From assembly GCF_001751365.1 (NCBI RefSeq), contig NZ_LJGT01000038.1, forward strand, positions 907,540 to 971,539: a DNA stretch of 64,000 nt, given 5' to 3'. The DNA comes from Streptomyces abyssalis (GTDB taxonomy: Bacteria; Actinomycetota; Actinomycetes; Streptomycetales; Streptomycetaceae). The first letter of the stretch is position 1. Every line of letters starts with the position of its first letter. The notes below the pieces were generated by a model. That model saw nothing but the letters and a program-made list of their open reading frames with translations, was not told the origin of the DNA and did no database searches. Made by a program: the position numbers and the translations under genes. Below, piece after piece: positions 42,269 through 50,450 of the stretch.

Positions 42269-43039
42269 TCAATTGCCGTACCGCGCACCGCCGTTGATCT
42301 GCACGATCTGGCCGGTCACCTGCGCCGCGCCCGGCGAGGCAAGCCAGAAGACCGTCTCCGCGACGTCCTCGGGCGTTCCCGTACGGCCGGTGACCGTCTG
42401 TGCGGCGAGCGCCTCCCGCCGTTCCTGCGGCATCCGGCCGCCGAAGAACCCGGTCGCCTCGACGAAGCCGGGCGCCACCGCGTTCACCGTCGCCCCGTGC
42501 GGGCCCAGCCTGCCCGCCAGCTCGTACACGTACGGGTGCAGCGCCGCCTTCGACGCGGCGTACGAGCCCGTACCGGAGCCGCGGTAGGCCGCGATGGAGC
42601 TGAGCAGCACGACCCGGCGGCCCGGCGCCTGAAGGAGGTCGGTGAGGGCTTCGGCGAGGAGCACTGCCGTGAGCACGTTGGACTCGAAGTCCGACCGCCA
42701 CTGCCATGCGACGCCCGCGAGCCCGCCCGGCGGCTCCTTCCCGCCCGAGGCGTACTTCACGTTGCCGCCGGCGCTGCCCACCAGCACGTCAACGCGGCCG
42801 TAGCGGGCGCCGGCCTCGTCGCGTACGCGCTGCGCCCCCTCGGGCCCGGTGAGGTCGGCGGCGAGCGTCCCGATCCCGCCCCGTACCGCGCCTTCGGCCG
42901 TGAGCTCCTCCGCGGTCTGCCGGAGCACCGCCTCGCGGCGCCCCACGAGCAGCACGCGGTCGCCGTCCTCCGCGAAACGGCGGGCGGCGGCACGGCCGAT
43001 GCCCGTACCGCCGCCGCTGACGATCACAACCCTGTCCAT
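42269..43039 (-). CDS. short-chain dehydrogenase/reductase
   Basis: 256 residues, classical SDR length. The cofactor motif is GGGTGIG near residues 9-15, the second motif SAGG near 88 replaces NNAG, and the active site is LSSIAAYRGSGTGSYAASK, with Ser near 147, Tyr near 160 and Lys near 164. PGFVEATGFF and ITGQIVQINGG-type C-terminal blocks close it (here VTGQIVQINGG). NAD(P)-dependent oxidoreductase of an unknown alcohol or ketone. The Arg pair after strand 2 (GRREA) suggests NADP. Confidence 0.9.
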   Translation of the reverse strand: MDRVVIVSGGGTGIGRAAARRFAEDGDRVLLVGRREAVLRQTAEELTAEGAVRGGIGTLAADLTGPEGAQRVRDEAGARYGRVDVLVGSAGGNVKYASGGKEPPGGLAGVAWQWRSDFESNVLTAVLLAEALTDLLQAPGRRVVLLSSIAAYRGSGTGSYAASKAALHPYVYELAGRLGPHGATVNAVAPGFVEATGFFGGRMPQERREALAAQTVTGRTGTPEDVAETVFWLASPGAAQVTGQIVQINGGARYGN

Positions 43040-43058
43040 CCAGGCCCCTGCCCTGTGC

Positions 43059-43541
43059 TCAGTCTCCCGCGTAGGCCTTGCGCAGGACGTCGAGGTCGAG
43101 CTTCGTCATCTTGAGCATCGCCTCCGTGGCCCGCTTGGCCCTCTCCGAGTCGGGGTCGCTGATCATGCCGACGAGCTCCGTGGGCACGACCTGCCAGGAG
43201 ACCCCGAACTTGTCCTTCAGCCAGCCGCACGCGACGCCTTCGCCGCCGTCGTCCACGAACCGGTTCCAGTAATGGTCGACCTCCTCCTGGTCCTCGCAGT
43301 CGATCTGGAAGGAGACGGCCTCGTTGAACGTGAACTGCGGCCCGCCGTTCACTCCCACGAACCGCTGGCCGTTGATCTCGAACTCGGCCGTCACGACCGA
43401 CCCCGCGGGCCCGGGCCCGGCATCGGTGTAGCGCACGATCCTGCCGAGCTTGGAGTTCTTGAACACGGATACGTAGTACTCCGCCGCTTCCTCGGCCTGC
43501 CCGTCGAACCACAGGCAGGTGGTGAACCCGTCGACCGTCAT
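43059..43541 (-). CDS. VOC protein (3-demethylubiquinone-9 methyltransferase-like, PhnB-like)
   Basis: 160 residues with GGGAGG upstream. TTCLWFDGQAEEAAEYYVSVF, then VTAEFEINGQRFVGVNGGP, CEDQEEVDHYWNRFVDDGG and LKDKFGVSWQVVPTEL are diagnostic of this VOC subgroup, often misnamed as a methyltransferase. The C-terminal VMLKMTKLDL-type helix (AMLKMTKLDLDVLRKAY) is also typical. Function unknown. It is followed by the SDR on the same strand with 19 bases between, so they may be cotranscribed. Confidence 0.92.
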   Translation of the reverse strand: MTVDGFTTCLWFDGQAEEAAEYYVSVFKNSKLGRIVRYTDAGPGPAGSVVTAEFEINGQRFVGVNGGPQFTFNEAVSFQIDCEDQEEVDHYWNRFVDDGGEGVACGWLKDKFGVSWQVVPTELVGMISDPDSERAKRATEAMLKMTKLDLDVLRKAYAGD

Positions 43542-43632
43542 CGCTGCCTCCCGCAGTCGGATGTCTCTGCCTGTACGGACCGGACGCGGGCGGAGAAGTC
43601 ATCGCATACGGGTGAACCGGCCGCCTGCCTCG

Positions 43633-43694
43633 CCTGTGCTGGTCGCCGGACCCGTCACCTGTGCTCGTCGCCGGACCCCGTCACCTGTGCTCGG
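43633..43694. repeat. 25-26-bp tandem repeat at the 3' end of the flavodoxin-fold reductase gene
   Basis: CCTGTGCTGGTCGCCGGAC and its near-copy begin at 43633, 43658 and 43684. The reductase stop codon falls in the second junction, so the repeat includes the end of the gene and its downstream flank. Confidence 0.8.
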
Positions 43695-44436
43695 GGTTCT
43701 CGTGGTCGTGCCGGCAGCCGGCGTCCCAGGCGGTGCGCTGGTTCCCGTACGCGGGAACGCCGCCCGCGTCCTTCAGCATCCGGGCCAGGTGCAGCAGGTT
43801 CCACGTCATGAAGGTGACGTTGCGGTTGGTGAAGCTGTTCTCCGGGCCGCCCGAGCCGGGGTCCAGATAGGAGGGCCCGGGCCCGGCCTCGCCGATCCAC
43901 CCGGCGTCGGCCTGCGGCGGGATCGTGTAGCCGAGGTGCTGAAGGCTGTAGAGGACGTTCATCGCACAGTGTTTGACTCCGTCCTCGTTCCCGGTGATGA
44001 GGCAGCCGCCGACGCGCCCGTAGTACGAGTACTGGCCGCGGTCGTTGAGGAGGCTGGAGCAGGCGTAGAGGCGCTCGATGACGCGCTTGGTCACGGAGCT
44101 GTTGTCACCCAGCCAGATGGGACCGGCCAGGATGAGGACGTCCGAGGCCAGGACCTGCTCGTACAGTCCGGGCCACGCGTCGCTCTGCCAGCCGTGCTCG
44201 GTCATGTCCGGCCAGACGCCCGTCGCGATGTCGTGGTCGACGGCTCTGACCACGTCGACGCGCACGCCCTCCCCGGTCATGATGCCGGCGCAGCGCTCGA
44301 TGAGACCTTCGGTGTTGCTCCGCTCCGGCGAGCGTTTGAGGGTGCAGTTGAAGATCAGGGCGCGCAGGTCGTCGTAGCGCGCGGGCGGCGGTTCCTTGGG
44401 CCGGGGTGCTTCCCCGGGGGCGGCGGACGCGTTCAC
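43681..44436 (-). CDS. flavodoxin-fold NAD(P)H-dependent oxidoreductase
   Basis: 251 residues. The FMN-binding phosphate loop is ALIFNCTLKRSPERSNTEG near 27-45, the second flavin loop is LAGPIWLGDNSSVTKRVIERL near 105-125 (here shown in part as GPIWLGDNSSVTKRV), and YYGRVGGCLITGNEDG near 150-165 completes the site. The NADPH-dependent FMN reductase/flavodoxin_2 superfamily fits. The C-terminal section has NVTFMTWNLLHLARML. It probably reduces a quinone or an FMN-dependent partner. Confidence 0.88.
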   Translation of the reverse strand: MNASAAPGEAPRPKEPPPARYDDLRALIFNCTLKRSPERSNTEGLIERCAGIMTGEGVRVDVVRAVDHDIATGVWPDMTEHGWQSDAWPGLYEQVLASDVLILAGPIWLGDNSSVTKRVIERLYACSSLLNDRGQYSYYGRVGGCLITGNEDGVKHCAMNVLYSLQHLGYTIPPQADAGWIGEAGPGPSYLDPGSGGPENSFTNRNVTFMTWNLLHLARMLKDAGGVPAYGNQRTAWDAGCRHDHENPEHR

Positions 44437-44565
44437 TTGCGCTCCTTCGCGGGGCGGCGGGCGGCGGGCGGCGGTGTGACCGTCGACGGCAGGCGGGCGA
44501 CGGCACGGCGAGGGCCGCGGCGCGCGGCCGCACCCGGCGGTGCGCCGCGGCCCCCTGCGTCTGCC

Positions 44566-44610
44566 GGTGTCTCCGGTGTCTCCGGTGTCTCCGGTGTCTC
44601 CGGTGTTGCC
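44566..44610. repeat. 9-bp tandem repeat, five copies
   Basis: GGTGTCTCC occurs four times from 44566 with a degenerate fifth unit (GGTGTTGCC). It is intergenic, between the flavodoxin-fold reductase and the NHL-repeat gene. Confidence 0.9.
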
Positions 44611-44633
44611 GATGTCCGCCGGTGGACCTCAGG

Positions 44634-46052
44634 TCAGTGCCGCGGACGTACCCGGGCGGAGTCGGCACTGGATTCGTACGCGGCGGTCCCGGAGAAGGAG
44701 GCGCGGTAGCCGTTGTGCAGCAGATCGCGGTAGAGGCGGTCGATCTGCTGCCGGCTGCCATGGACGTTCGCGGTGCAGCGGGCCGTTCCCCGCGCGTCGG
44801 TGACCGCCCGGCAGAGCTGTCTGGTCTGCGACGCGTTGCCGAACCGGACCGTCTCGCCTGCGAGCGGCTTGCCGCCGGCCCGGGTCAGCTTGGCGGACAG
44901 TCCGCGTACCTTCAGCGCGGGCGGGCCGAAGTGGCGTTCCGCGGTTGCGGTACGGGCCTCCAGCCTGGTGCGTACGGCCTCCTGGATCACCGGGTCCACG
45001 GGAGCGGTGAGGTCGGTGAAGGGGACGACGGTCTGCGGCCCGCCGCGGGCGGGCACCCGCACCACCCGGTCGTTGAGGCTGTCGGCGATGTAGAGGTTGT
45101 TCCTGCGGTCGAGGGTCAGCCCGGAGGGGCTCGACAGGCCGGTGGTCGGAACGGTCGTCTGTCCGCCGCCACGCGTCGGCACCCGCAGCACCCGGTTGTT
45201 GCCCGAGTCGGAGATGTAGAGCCGTTCGGCGCGGGCGTCGAGTGCGAGGCCCGTCGGCTGGGAGAGACCGGTGGTGGGCACCGTCGTCTGCCCGCCGCCG
45301 CCCGCGGTCGGCACCTTCACCACGCGGTCGTTGACGAAGTCGGCGATGTAGAGCTCGTTCTTCCTCTCGTCCAGCGCCAGGCCCTGGGGGTGCGTGAGGC
45401 CGGAGGTGGGGACGGTGGTCTGCTCTCCGCCCCCGACGGGCACCTTCACCACCCGGTCGTTGCGGCTGTCGGCGATGTAGAGGTCTCCGGCCCGGCTGAG
45501 CGCCAGCCCGAGCGGACGGTCCAGGCCCTCGGTCGGGACGGTCGTCTGCTCACCGTCGGCGGAGACCTTCACGATCCTGCTGTTGATGGTGTCGGCGATG
45601 TACAGAGCGCCGGCGCGGTCGAGTTCCATGTAGCTCGGACCGTTCAGGCCCGTGGCCGGCACCGTCGTCTGGGGTCCGTCGGGAAGCCGGAGCTTCTGGA
45701 CCTCGTTCGCGGGGATGTACTCGCTGATGTAGAGGGACGCGCGGCGGGACCCGGACTCCCCGGCACCGGTGCCGGGCTCCGCGAAGGCCGAAGGGGTGGC
45801 GGAGGCCAGCCCGGCCGTGCACAGCATGAGGATTCCCGTCACGGCCGCCGCACGGCGCCACGAACCGGACCGCCAGGTGAGGCGCTTGCGCCATGACGGC
45901 TGCCCCGCTCGGGACGACGGAGACGGGGACGGCACGGAGGACGGGGACGTCTGGGACGTCTGGGACAGCTGGGACGGCTGTTGTGGACGCGGCCCGGGGG
46001 AACGCTCTGGATCCGGCTCGGCGGAACGCCCGGGAAGTGAGTAGCGGTTCAT
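44634..46052 (-). CDS. secreted NHL-repeat beta-propeller protein with C-terminal Ig-like domain
   Basis: 472 residues from ATG 46052 (AGGTGG upstream); an upstream in-frame ATG at 46127 adds only basic residues. A Pro/Ser/Gln-rich cytoplasmic head of about 55 residues precedes a signal/anchor (AAAVTGILMLCTAGLASATP). About six NHL blades follow, each with LYIAD-x-x-N-D/S-R-V/I-V-K-V and QTTVP-TxGL: LYISEYIPANEVQKL, LYIADTINSRIVKV, LYIADSRNDRVVKV, LYIADFVNDRVVKV, LYISDSGNNRVLRV and LYIADSLNDRVVRV. A C-terminal domain (about 370-472; KLTRAGGKPLAGETVRFGN) resembles an Ig-like fold. Probably extracellular; the role may be binding. Confidence 0.88.
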   Translation of the reverse strand: MNRYSLPGRSAEPDPERSPGPRPQQPSQLSQTSQTSPSSVPSPSPSSRAGQPSWRKRLTWRSGSWRRAAAVTGILMLCTAGLASATPSAFAEPGTGAGESGSRRASLYISEYIPANEVQKLRLPDGPQTTVPATGLNGPSYMELDRAGALYIADTINSRIVKVSADGEQTTVPTEGLDRPLGLALSRAGDLYIADSRNDRVVKVPVGGGEQTTVPTSGLTHPQGLALDERKNELYIADFVNDRVVKVPTAGGGGQTTVPTTGLSQPTGLALDARAERLYISDSGNNRVLRVPTRGGGQTTVPTTGLSSPSGLTLDRRNNLYIADSLNDRVVRVPARGGPQTVVPFTDLTAPVDPVIQEAVRTRLEARTATAERHFGPPALKVRGLSAKLTRAGGKPLAGETVRFGNASQTRQLCRAVTDARGTARCTANVHGSRQQIDRLYRDLLHNGYRASFSGTAAYESSADSARVRPRH

Positions 46053-46483
46053 GGACACCCACCTGTTCTGGGCCGTCGGCCTGCGCCGTTTCGGCCCGCG
46101 AGGATGGCGTACGCGCCCGCGTCGCATGGAGGACGAAGGGAGCGCCGTTGACGTGACTGGCCGTCACCACGTGCCGCATCCCGGTCGCCCGGAGCCGCGG
46201 AACGCGGTTCGGTCCGTCAGCGGCGAGACTAGGAAGCCACTTCCGCGTCGCCTTCGCACCACGCCAGACGGTGCCGCCCGCCACCCGAAGGACGGGACGC
46301 GGGACGTGCGGCGCTGTGACCGGGGACGGACTGGACAAGCGCGGAGTGATGGTGTGTAGTCCGTATACAGACTGTATGCAAGAGCTGGTACGGGGCACGC
46401 ACGCAAGAGCGCGACGGACGTCGGTGCGGCACGGCAGCGCCCTCCGGGGCGAACCCGGACGCGACCTGACGGGGAGGCTGGCT
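46053..46483. other. 431-base divergent gap with an operator-like site
   Basis: This lies between the NHL-repeat gene (minus) and a GntR regulator (plus). It contains the inverted repeat at 46363-46379 described separately. The rest shows no coding signal that I trust; an open frame continuous with the regulator from 46271 lacks a good start signal. Confidence 0.7.
46363..46379. promoter_or_regulatory. GntR operator candidate GTATACAG-N3-GTATGC, copy 1
   Basis: GTATACAGACTGTATGC contains the perfect dyad ATACAG-A-CTGTAT. It lies 105 bases before the GntR gene. Copy 2 (49633-49649) matches at 14 of 17 positions, in front of the divergent MFS and DUF2848 genes. Confidence 0.6.
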
Positions 46484-47110
46484 GTGACATCCGGACGTGA
46501 GAAGGCGTACACGTTCCTCAAGGAGACGGTGCTCACCGATCCCGCCATGCAGGGCGAGTTCCTCTCCGAACAGACGATCGCCGACCGCGTCGGCATCTCC
46601 CGCACTCCCATCCGCGAGGCGCTGCTGCTGCTCGCCGCCGAGGAACTCGTCAGCCTCGTCCCGAAGCGCGGCGCCTACATCGCACCGCTCTCCGGCCGCG
46701 AGATCAGCGAACTGATGGAGATGCGCGCCCTGCTGGAGCGCTACGCGGCCCGCCGCACCGTCGACATGGGCACCGCTCCCGTCGCCGAGATGGACCGGAT
46801 CCTCCAGGAGCAGGAGAAACTGCGCGGCGGCGAGAGGGCCAAGGAGTTCATCGAGGCCGACCACCGCTTCCACGCCACGCTCATCGCCGCCGCCGGCAAC
46901 AAGCTGATGACGAAGCAGTACGAGGCGCTGCGCAGCCGTCAGGTCCGGGCCGGCGTCAGCGCTCTCTACCGCTCGGCCGGGCGACAGGACGAGGTCTGCG
47001 TCGAACACCGGCACATCGTCACGGCGCTGGCGGCCGAGCGGGCGGATGTCGCCTGCGCCGCGATCGACGACCACATCGCGGCCACCCGTCGCATCCTCAC
47101 CGAGGGCTGA
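46484..47110 (+). CDS. GntR family regulator, FCD subfamily
   Basis: 208 residues from GTG 46484, with GGGAGG seven bases upstream. The wHTH (about 10-70; SEQTIADRVGISRTPIREAL) is followed by KRGAYIAPLSG and an FCD domain (about 80-205) with EADHRFHATLIAAAGN and VEHRHIVTALAAERAD supplying the metal/ligand His and Asp. It probably represses a small catabolic set. The same 17-base inverted repeat stands upstream of this gene and between the transporter and DUF2848 genes, so autoregulation plus control of the transport/nitrilase operon is likely. Confidence 0.92.
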   Translation: MTSGREKAYTFLKETVLTDPAMQGEFLSEQTIADRVGISRTPIREALLLLAAEELVSLVPKRGAYIAPLSGREISELMEMRALLERYAARRTVDMGTAPVAEMDRILQEQEKLRGGERAKEFIEADHRFHATLIAAAGNKLMTKQYEALRSRQVRAGVSALYRSAGRQDEVCVEHRHIVTALAAERADVACAAIDDHIAATRRILTEG

Positions 47111-47220
47111 CCGGACGCGGGCCGCCCGCGCACCTGGTGCCCGCGCGAGGGGCGCCCGCCGGGGGCCGGCCGCCGCGCGCGCCCGCCGGGGAAGGGTGGG
47201 CGCGCACGCCGTCCGCATCG

Positions 47221-48024
47221 TCAGAGCCTGCGGTTCTCCAGGACGGCCACCGCCTTGCGGACCTCGGCGACCTCGTCCGCGTCCACGTCGGCCACGAGCA
47301 TCTCGGGTGTCTCCCCGGCCTCCGCCCGCACGCTTCCTTCAGGGCCGATCAGCACGCTGTGCCCGATGCCGGTGGGTGCCTTCGTGGGCCGCCGGATGTC
47401 CGCGTCCGGGCCGGGCGGGGCCTGGCCGACAGCGGCCACCCAGAGCGTGGCGTCCAGCGCGCGGGCCCTGGTGAGCAGCCGCCAGTGGTCCAGCTTGGCG
47501 GGGCCCGCGCCCCACGACGCGGGCAGTACGGTCAGCGCCGCGCCCTCATCGGCGTGCGCGCGGAAGAGTTCGGGGAAGCGGATGTCGTAGCAGGTCGCGA
47601 GGCCCACCCGGACACCCGCGACGTCGACGGTGACGACCTTCTCGCCCGGTGCCACGGTGTCCGACTCGGAGAAGCCGAAGGCGTCGTACAGATGGATCTT
47701 GTCGTACGCGGTGTCCACGTCCGGGCCGGTGGCCAGCAGGGTGTTGGTGACGCGGCCGTCGGGGGACGGCGTGAACATCCCTGCCACCAGGGTGAGTCCG
47801 TGGCGGCGGGCGCTCTCGCGCACCCCGTCGGCCCACGGCCCGTCCAGCGGCTGCGCCACGGGCGCGAGCTTGATGCCGAACCGGGCCATCGCCGCCTCCG
47901 GGAAGACCGCCAGCGCGGCGCCCTCACCGGCTGCCCGCGCGGCCATCTCGTCGATGGTGCGCAGGTTCTCCTCGGGGTCGGTGGAGGCGGTGAACTGGCA
48001 CAGCGCCGTGCGGAGCGTCGTCAC
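47221..48024 (-). CDS. carbon-nitrogen hydrolase (nitrilase superfamily)
   Basis: 267 residues from GTG 48024 (AAAGGAG upstream). The catalytic triad is present: Glu near 43 (FPEAAM), Lys near 109 (AYDKIHLYD) and Cys near 145 (ATCYDIRFPE). LLATGPDVD and PASWGAGPAKLDHW fit omega-amidase/Nit-like amidases. It would hydrolyse an amide or deaminate an omega-amide such as alpha-ketoglutaramate or an N-carbamoyl compound. It lies 67 bases downstream of an MFS carrier on the same strand, presumably one operon: import then hydrolysis. Confidence 0.92.
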   Translation of the reverse strand: MTTLRTALCQFTASTDPEENLRTIDEMAARAAGEGAALAVFPEAAMARFGIKLAPVAQPLDGPWADGVRESARRHGLTLVAGMFTPSPDGRVTNTLLATGPDVDTAYDKIHLYDAFGFSESDTVAPGEKVVTVDVAGVRVGLATCYDIRFPELFRAHADEGAALTVLPASWGAGPAKLDHWRLLTRARALDATLWVAAVGQAPPGPDADIRRPTKAPTGIGHSVLIGPEGSVRAEAGETPEMLVADVDADEVAEVRKAVAVLENRRL

Positions 48025-48091
48025 TGCCTGTCTCCTTTCCGCAGATCGGGCACGTCGAGCAGGTCGGGCACGCCGGCGGACCGGCTCGCCG

Positions 48092-49582
48092 TCACCGCGA
48101 CTTCGCGGCGTACGGCGAGGACTCCGCGTCCGCTCCCGCGCCCGCCGTCCGGTCGCCGCCGCCTTCGCCATGGGTGCCGCCACCGGGACCGAGGAGCTTG
48201 ATGTACTCCTCGTCCTCCGTGTGGTCGGCGTCGCGGCCCAGCAGCACTCCCGCCACCGTAAGCACAGCGGTGAGCACGATGTACCCCGCGAGCGGCAGCC
48301 AGGTGCCGAACTCGCCGAGCAGCGCCGTGAAGACCAGGGGTGCGACGGCTCCGCCGATGACTCCGGCCAGTGTGTACGCCAGGGAGGAGCCGGTGTAGCG
48401 CAGCCGAGGGCTGAACTGCTCGGCCACGAACGCCGCTTGCGGCCCGTACAGCATCGAGTGGATGACGAGCGCGCCGATGACGCCCAGCACGATCAGCAGC
48501 CACGAGCGCGTCTCGGCGAGCGGGAAGAAGACGAAGGGCCATACGCCGGCGGCGACGGCCGCCCCCAGGTACAGGCGCCGGCGGTTCCAGCGGTCGGAGA
48601 GCGCGCCGGCGAGCGGGATGAGGAAGATCTGCAGACCGGAGCCGACGAGCACGGCCGTGAGGGCCTGGCCCTGCGGCATGCCGAGCTCCTGGGTCACGTA
48701 CGTCAGCACGAAGACCGTGAACATCGCGTACAGGACGTCGGGCGCGACCCGGGAGAGGATCGCGGCGATCAGCGGCCTGCGCTGCGTGGCGAACACCTCG
48801 CGGATCGGCGCCTCGGGGCGTTCGTCGTTCGCCTCGACGGCCTTGAAGACGGGCGTCTCCTCCAGATGCGTACGCACCCAGAGGCCGAAGGCGACCAGCA
48901 CGCCGGAGAGCAGGAAGGCGATGCGCCAGCCGAAGGAGAGGAACTGCTCCTCCGTCAGCATCGCGCCGAGCGCGGCCAGGGCGCCGTTGGCCATGAGGTT
49001 GCCGACGGGCGGCCCGACCTGCGCCGCGGACGCCCAGAACCCGCGCTGCCTCGTGTTGCCGAACTCGCTGGTGAGCAGCACGGCACCACCCCACTCGCCG
49101 CCCACGCCCACGCCCTGGGCGAAGCGCAGCAGGACCAGCAGTGCGGGGGCGACGGGGCCGGCGACGGCGTGGGTGGGAAGACAGCCGATGAGGAACGTGG
49201 CGACGCCGACGAGTACGAGGGTGGCGACGAGGACGCGCTTGCGGCCGATGACGTCGCCGAGGCGTCCGAAGACGAAGCCGCCGAGGGGGCGGGAGACGTA
49301 ACCGACGGCGTACGTGGAGAAGGCGAGCAGCGTGCCGGTGAGCGGGTCGCCGCCGGGGAAGAAGAGCTTGCCGAAGACGAGCGCGGAGGCCGCCGAGTAG
49401 ACGGCGAAGTCGTACCACTCGAGCGAGGTGCCGGTGAGGCTCGCGGTGAACGCCTTGATCAGGTCCTTGCGCTGCCTGCTGCTCGTGCCGCCTGGGCCGC
49501 CGGGCCCGGCCGGATCGCCCGGGCCGCGGTGCGGCGGCCGGGCTTCCTCCGCTGCCGCCTGGTGCGACGTGTTGTGGTCCAC
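48092..49582 (-). CDS. MFS transporter, metabolite:H+ symporter
   Basis: 496 residues from GTG 49582 with GAGGAAG upstream. MHS-family signatures: GTSLEWYDFAVYSAASAL in helix 1, GDVIGRKRVL in loop 2-3, RFAQGVGVGGEWGGA in helix 4 and LSDRWNRRRLYLG in loop 8-9. Twelve helices, with a Gly/His/Asp-rich cytoplasmic tail of about 55 residues. The likely cargo is an organic acid or amide used by the nitrilase downstream. The start lies 50 bases from the GTATACAG operator candidate, and the DUF2848 gene diverges from the same region. Confidence 0.9.
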   Translation of the reverse strand: MDHNTSHQAAAEEARPPHRGPGDPAGPGGPGGTSSRQRKDLIKAFTASLTGTSLEWYDFAVYSAASALVFGKLFFPGGDPLTGTLLAFSTYAVGYVSRPLGGFVFGRLGDVIGRKRVLVATLVLVGVATFLIGCLPTHAVAGPVAPALLVLLRFAQGVGVGGEWGGAVLLTSEFGNTRQRGFWASAAQVGPPVGNLMANGALAALGAMLTEEQFLSFGWRIAFLLSGVLVAFGLWVRTHLEETPVFKAVEANDERPEAPIREVFATQRRPLIAAILSRVAPDVLYAMFTVFVLTYVTQELGMPQGQALTAVLVGSGLQIFLIPLAGALSDRWNRRRLYLGAAVAAGVWPFVFFPLAETRSWLLIVLGVIGALVIHSMLYGPQAAFVAEQFSPRLRYTGSSLAYTLAGVIGGAVAPLVFTALLGEFGTWLPLAGYIVLTAVLTVAGVLLGRDADHTEDEEYIKLLGPGGGTHGEGGGDRTAGAGADAESSPYAAKSR

Positions 49583-49632
49583 GGGGGCTTCCTCACGGTC
49601 GGGTGCCTTTTTGGTACGGGGGCATACTTGCT

Positions 49633-49649
49633 GTATACAGCTCGTATGC
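49633..49649. promoter_or_regulatory. GntR operator candidate GTATACAG-N3-GTATGC, copy 2
   Basis: GTATACAGCTCGTATGC lies within the divergent promoter region of the MFS/nitrilase operon (minus) and DUF2848 gene (plus). CTGTATACAG (49631-49640) is itself a perfect palindrome. Copy 1 is before the GntR gene at 46363. Confidence 0.62.
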
Positions 49650-49709
49650 GCAACCCTCGGAGCGCGGAATTTACCCCTGTGAAATCAAGCTCGACCTGGA
49701 GGAATCCCC

Positions 49710-50450
49710 ATGACCGGCCTCTCCTTCACGCTGCCTGACGGAACCAGGCGCACCGTGACCGTGAAGCGTCTGCTCAACGCCGGGTATGCGGGCCGCAGCC
49801 AGGAGGACGTGGCCGCACACGTCGCGGAACTCGCCGAGCTCGGCGTACCGGCCCCCTCCACGACCCCCGCGCTCTACCCCGTCTCGCCCTATCTCGCGCA
49901 GCAGACCGCGGAGGTCCCGGTTCAGCACCGCAAGACCTCGGGCGAGGCCGAATGGGCGCTCGTCGTCGACGACACCGGGGAGCTGCTGCTGACGGCCGCG
50001 TGCGACCACACCGACCGCGAGCTGGAGACGTACGGCGTGGCCTGGAGCAAGAACGCCGCCCCCGACGTGCTCGCCACGAGCGCATGGCGCCTCGACGACG
50101 TCGCAGGCCGCCTGGACACGCTGACGCTGCGGGCCTGGGTGAGCGGTGGAGACGGCGACTCCGGCGCGGGCGGGAGCGGGGCCGGCGGCAGCGGAGCCGG
50201 CGGCAGCGGCGAGCAGCTGATCCAGGACGGCACCGCCGCCGAACTGCTCACCCCGCACCACTGGGCGGAGGTGCTGCGCGAGCGGGGCGAGCTGGAGCCC
50301 GGCACGGTGCTCATCTCCGGCACGATCCCGATGCTGCAGGGCGTCGACCAGTTCGCCGCGCACTGGCGTGTGCAGCTCGCGGACCCGGCGACGGGCGACG
50401 AGATCTCCCTGGCCTACCACGTGGTGCCCATGCCGGAGCCCATCGGCTGA
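49710..50450 (+). CDS. DUF2848 family protein
   Basis: 246 residues with GGAGG upstream of the ATG. The family blocks are clear: VKRLLNAGYAGRSQEDVAAH, VAELAELGVPAPSTTPALYP, SGEAEWALVVDDTGELLL, CDHTDRELETYGVAWSKN and LISGTIPMLQGVDQFAAHW. DUF2848 proteins have a fumarylacetoacetate-hydrolase-like fold and occur with catabolic genes, but no reaction is assigned. A Gly/Ser linker (several GAGGS-type repeats near 150-172) is inserted in the middle and looks recent. Its last 37 bases overlap the convergent GntR gene. Confidence 0.87.
   Translation: MTGLSFTLPDGTRRTVTVKRLLNAGYAGRSQEDVAAHVAELAELGVPAPSTTPALYPVSPYLAQQTAEVPVQHRKTSGEAEWALVVDDTGELLLTAACDHTDRELETYGVAWSKNAAPDVLATSAWRLDDVAGRLDTLTLRAWVSGGDGDSGAGGSGAGGSGAGGSGEQLIQDGTAAELLTPHHWAEVLRERGELEPGTVLISGTIPMLQGVDQFAAHWRVQLADPATGDEISLAYHVVPMPEPIG

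Noticed and set aside
38277..44436. Possible biosynthetic gene cluster (synthetase, hydrolase, SDR, reductase)
   Set aside because: Genes point in mixed directions and there is no carrier protein, synthase, thioesterase or scaffold-forming enzyme. They are better read as unrelated metabolic genes.
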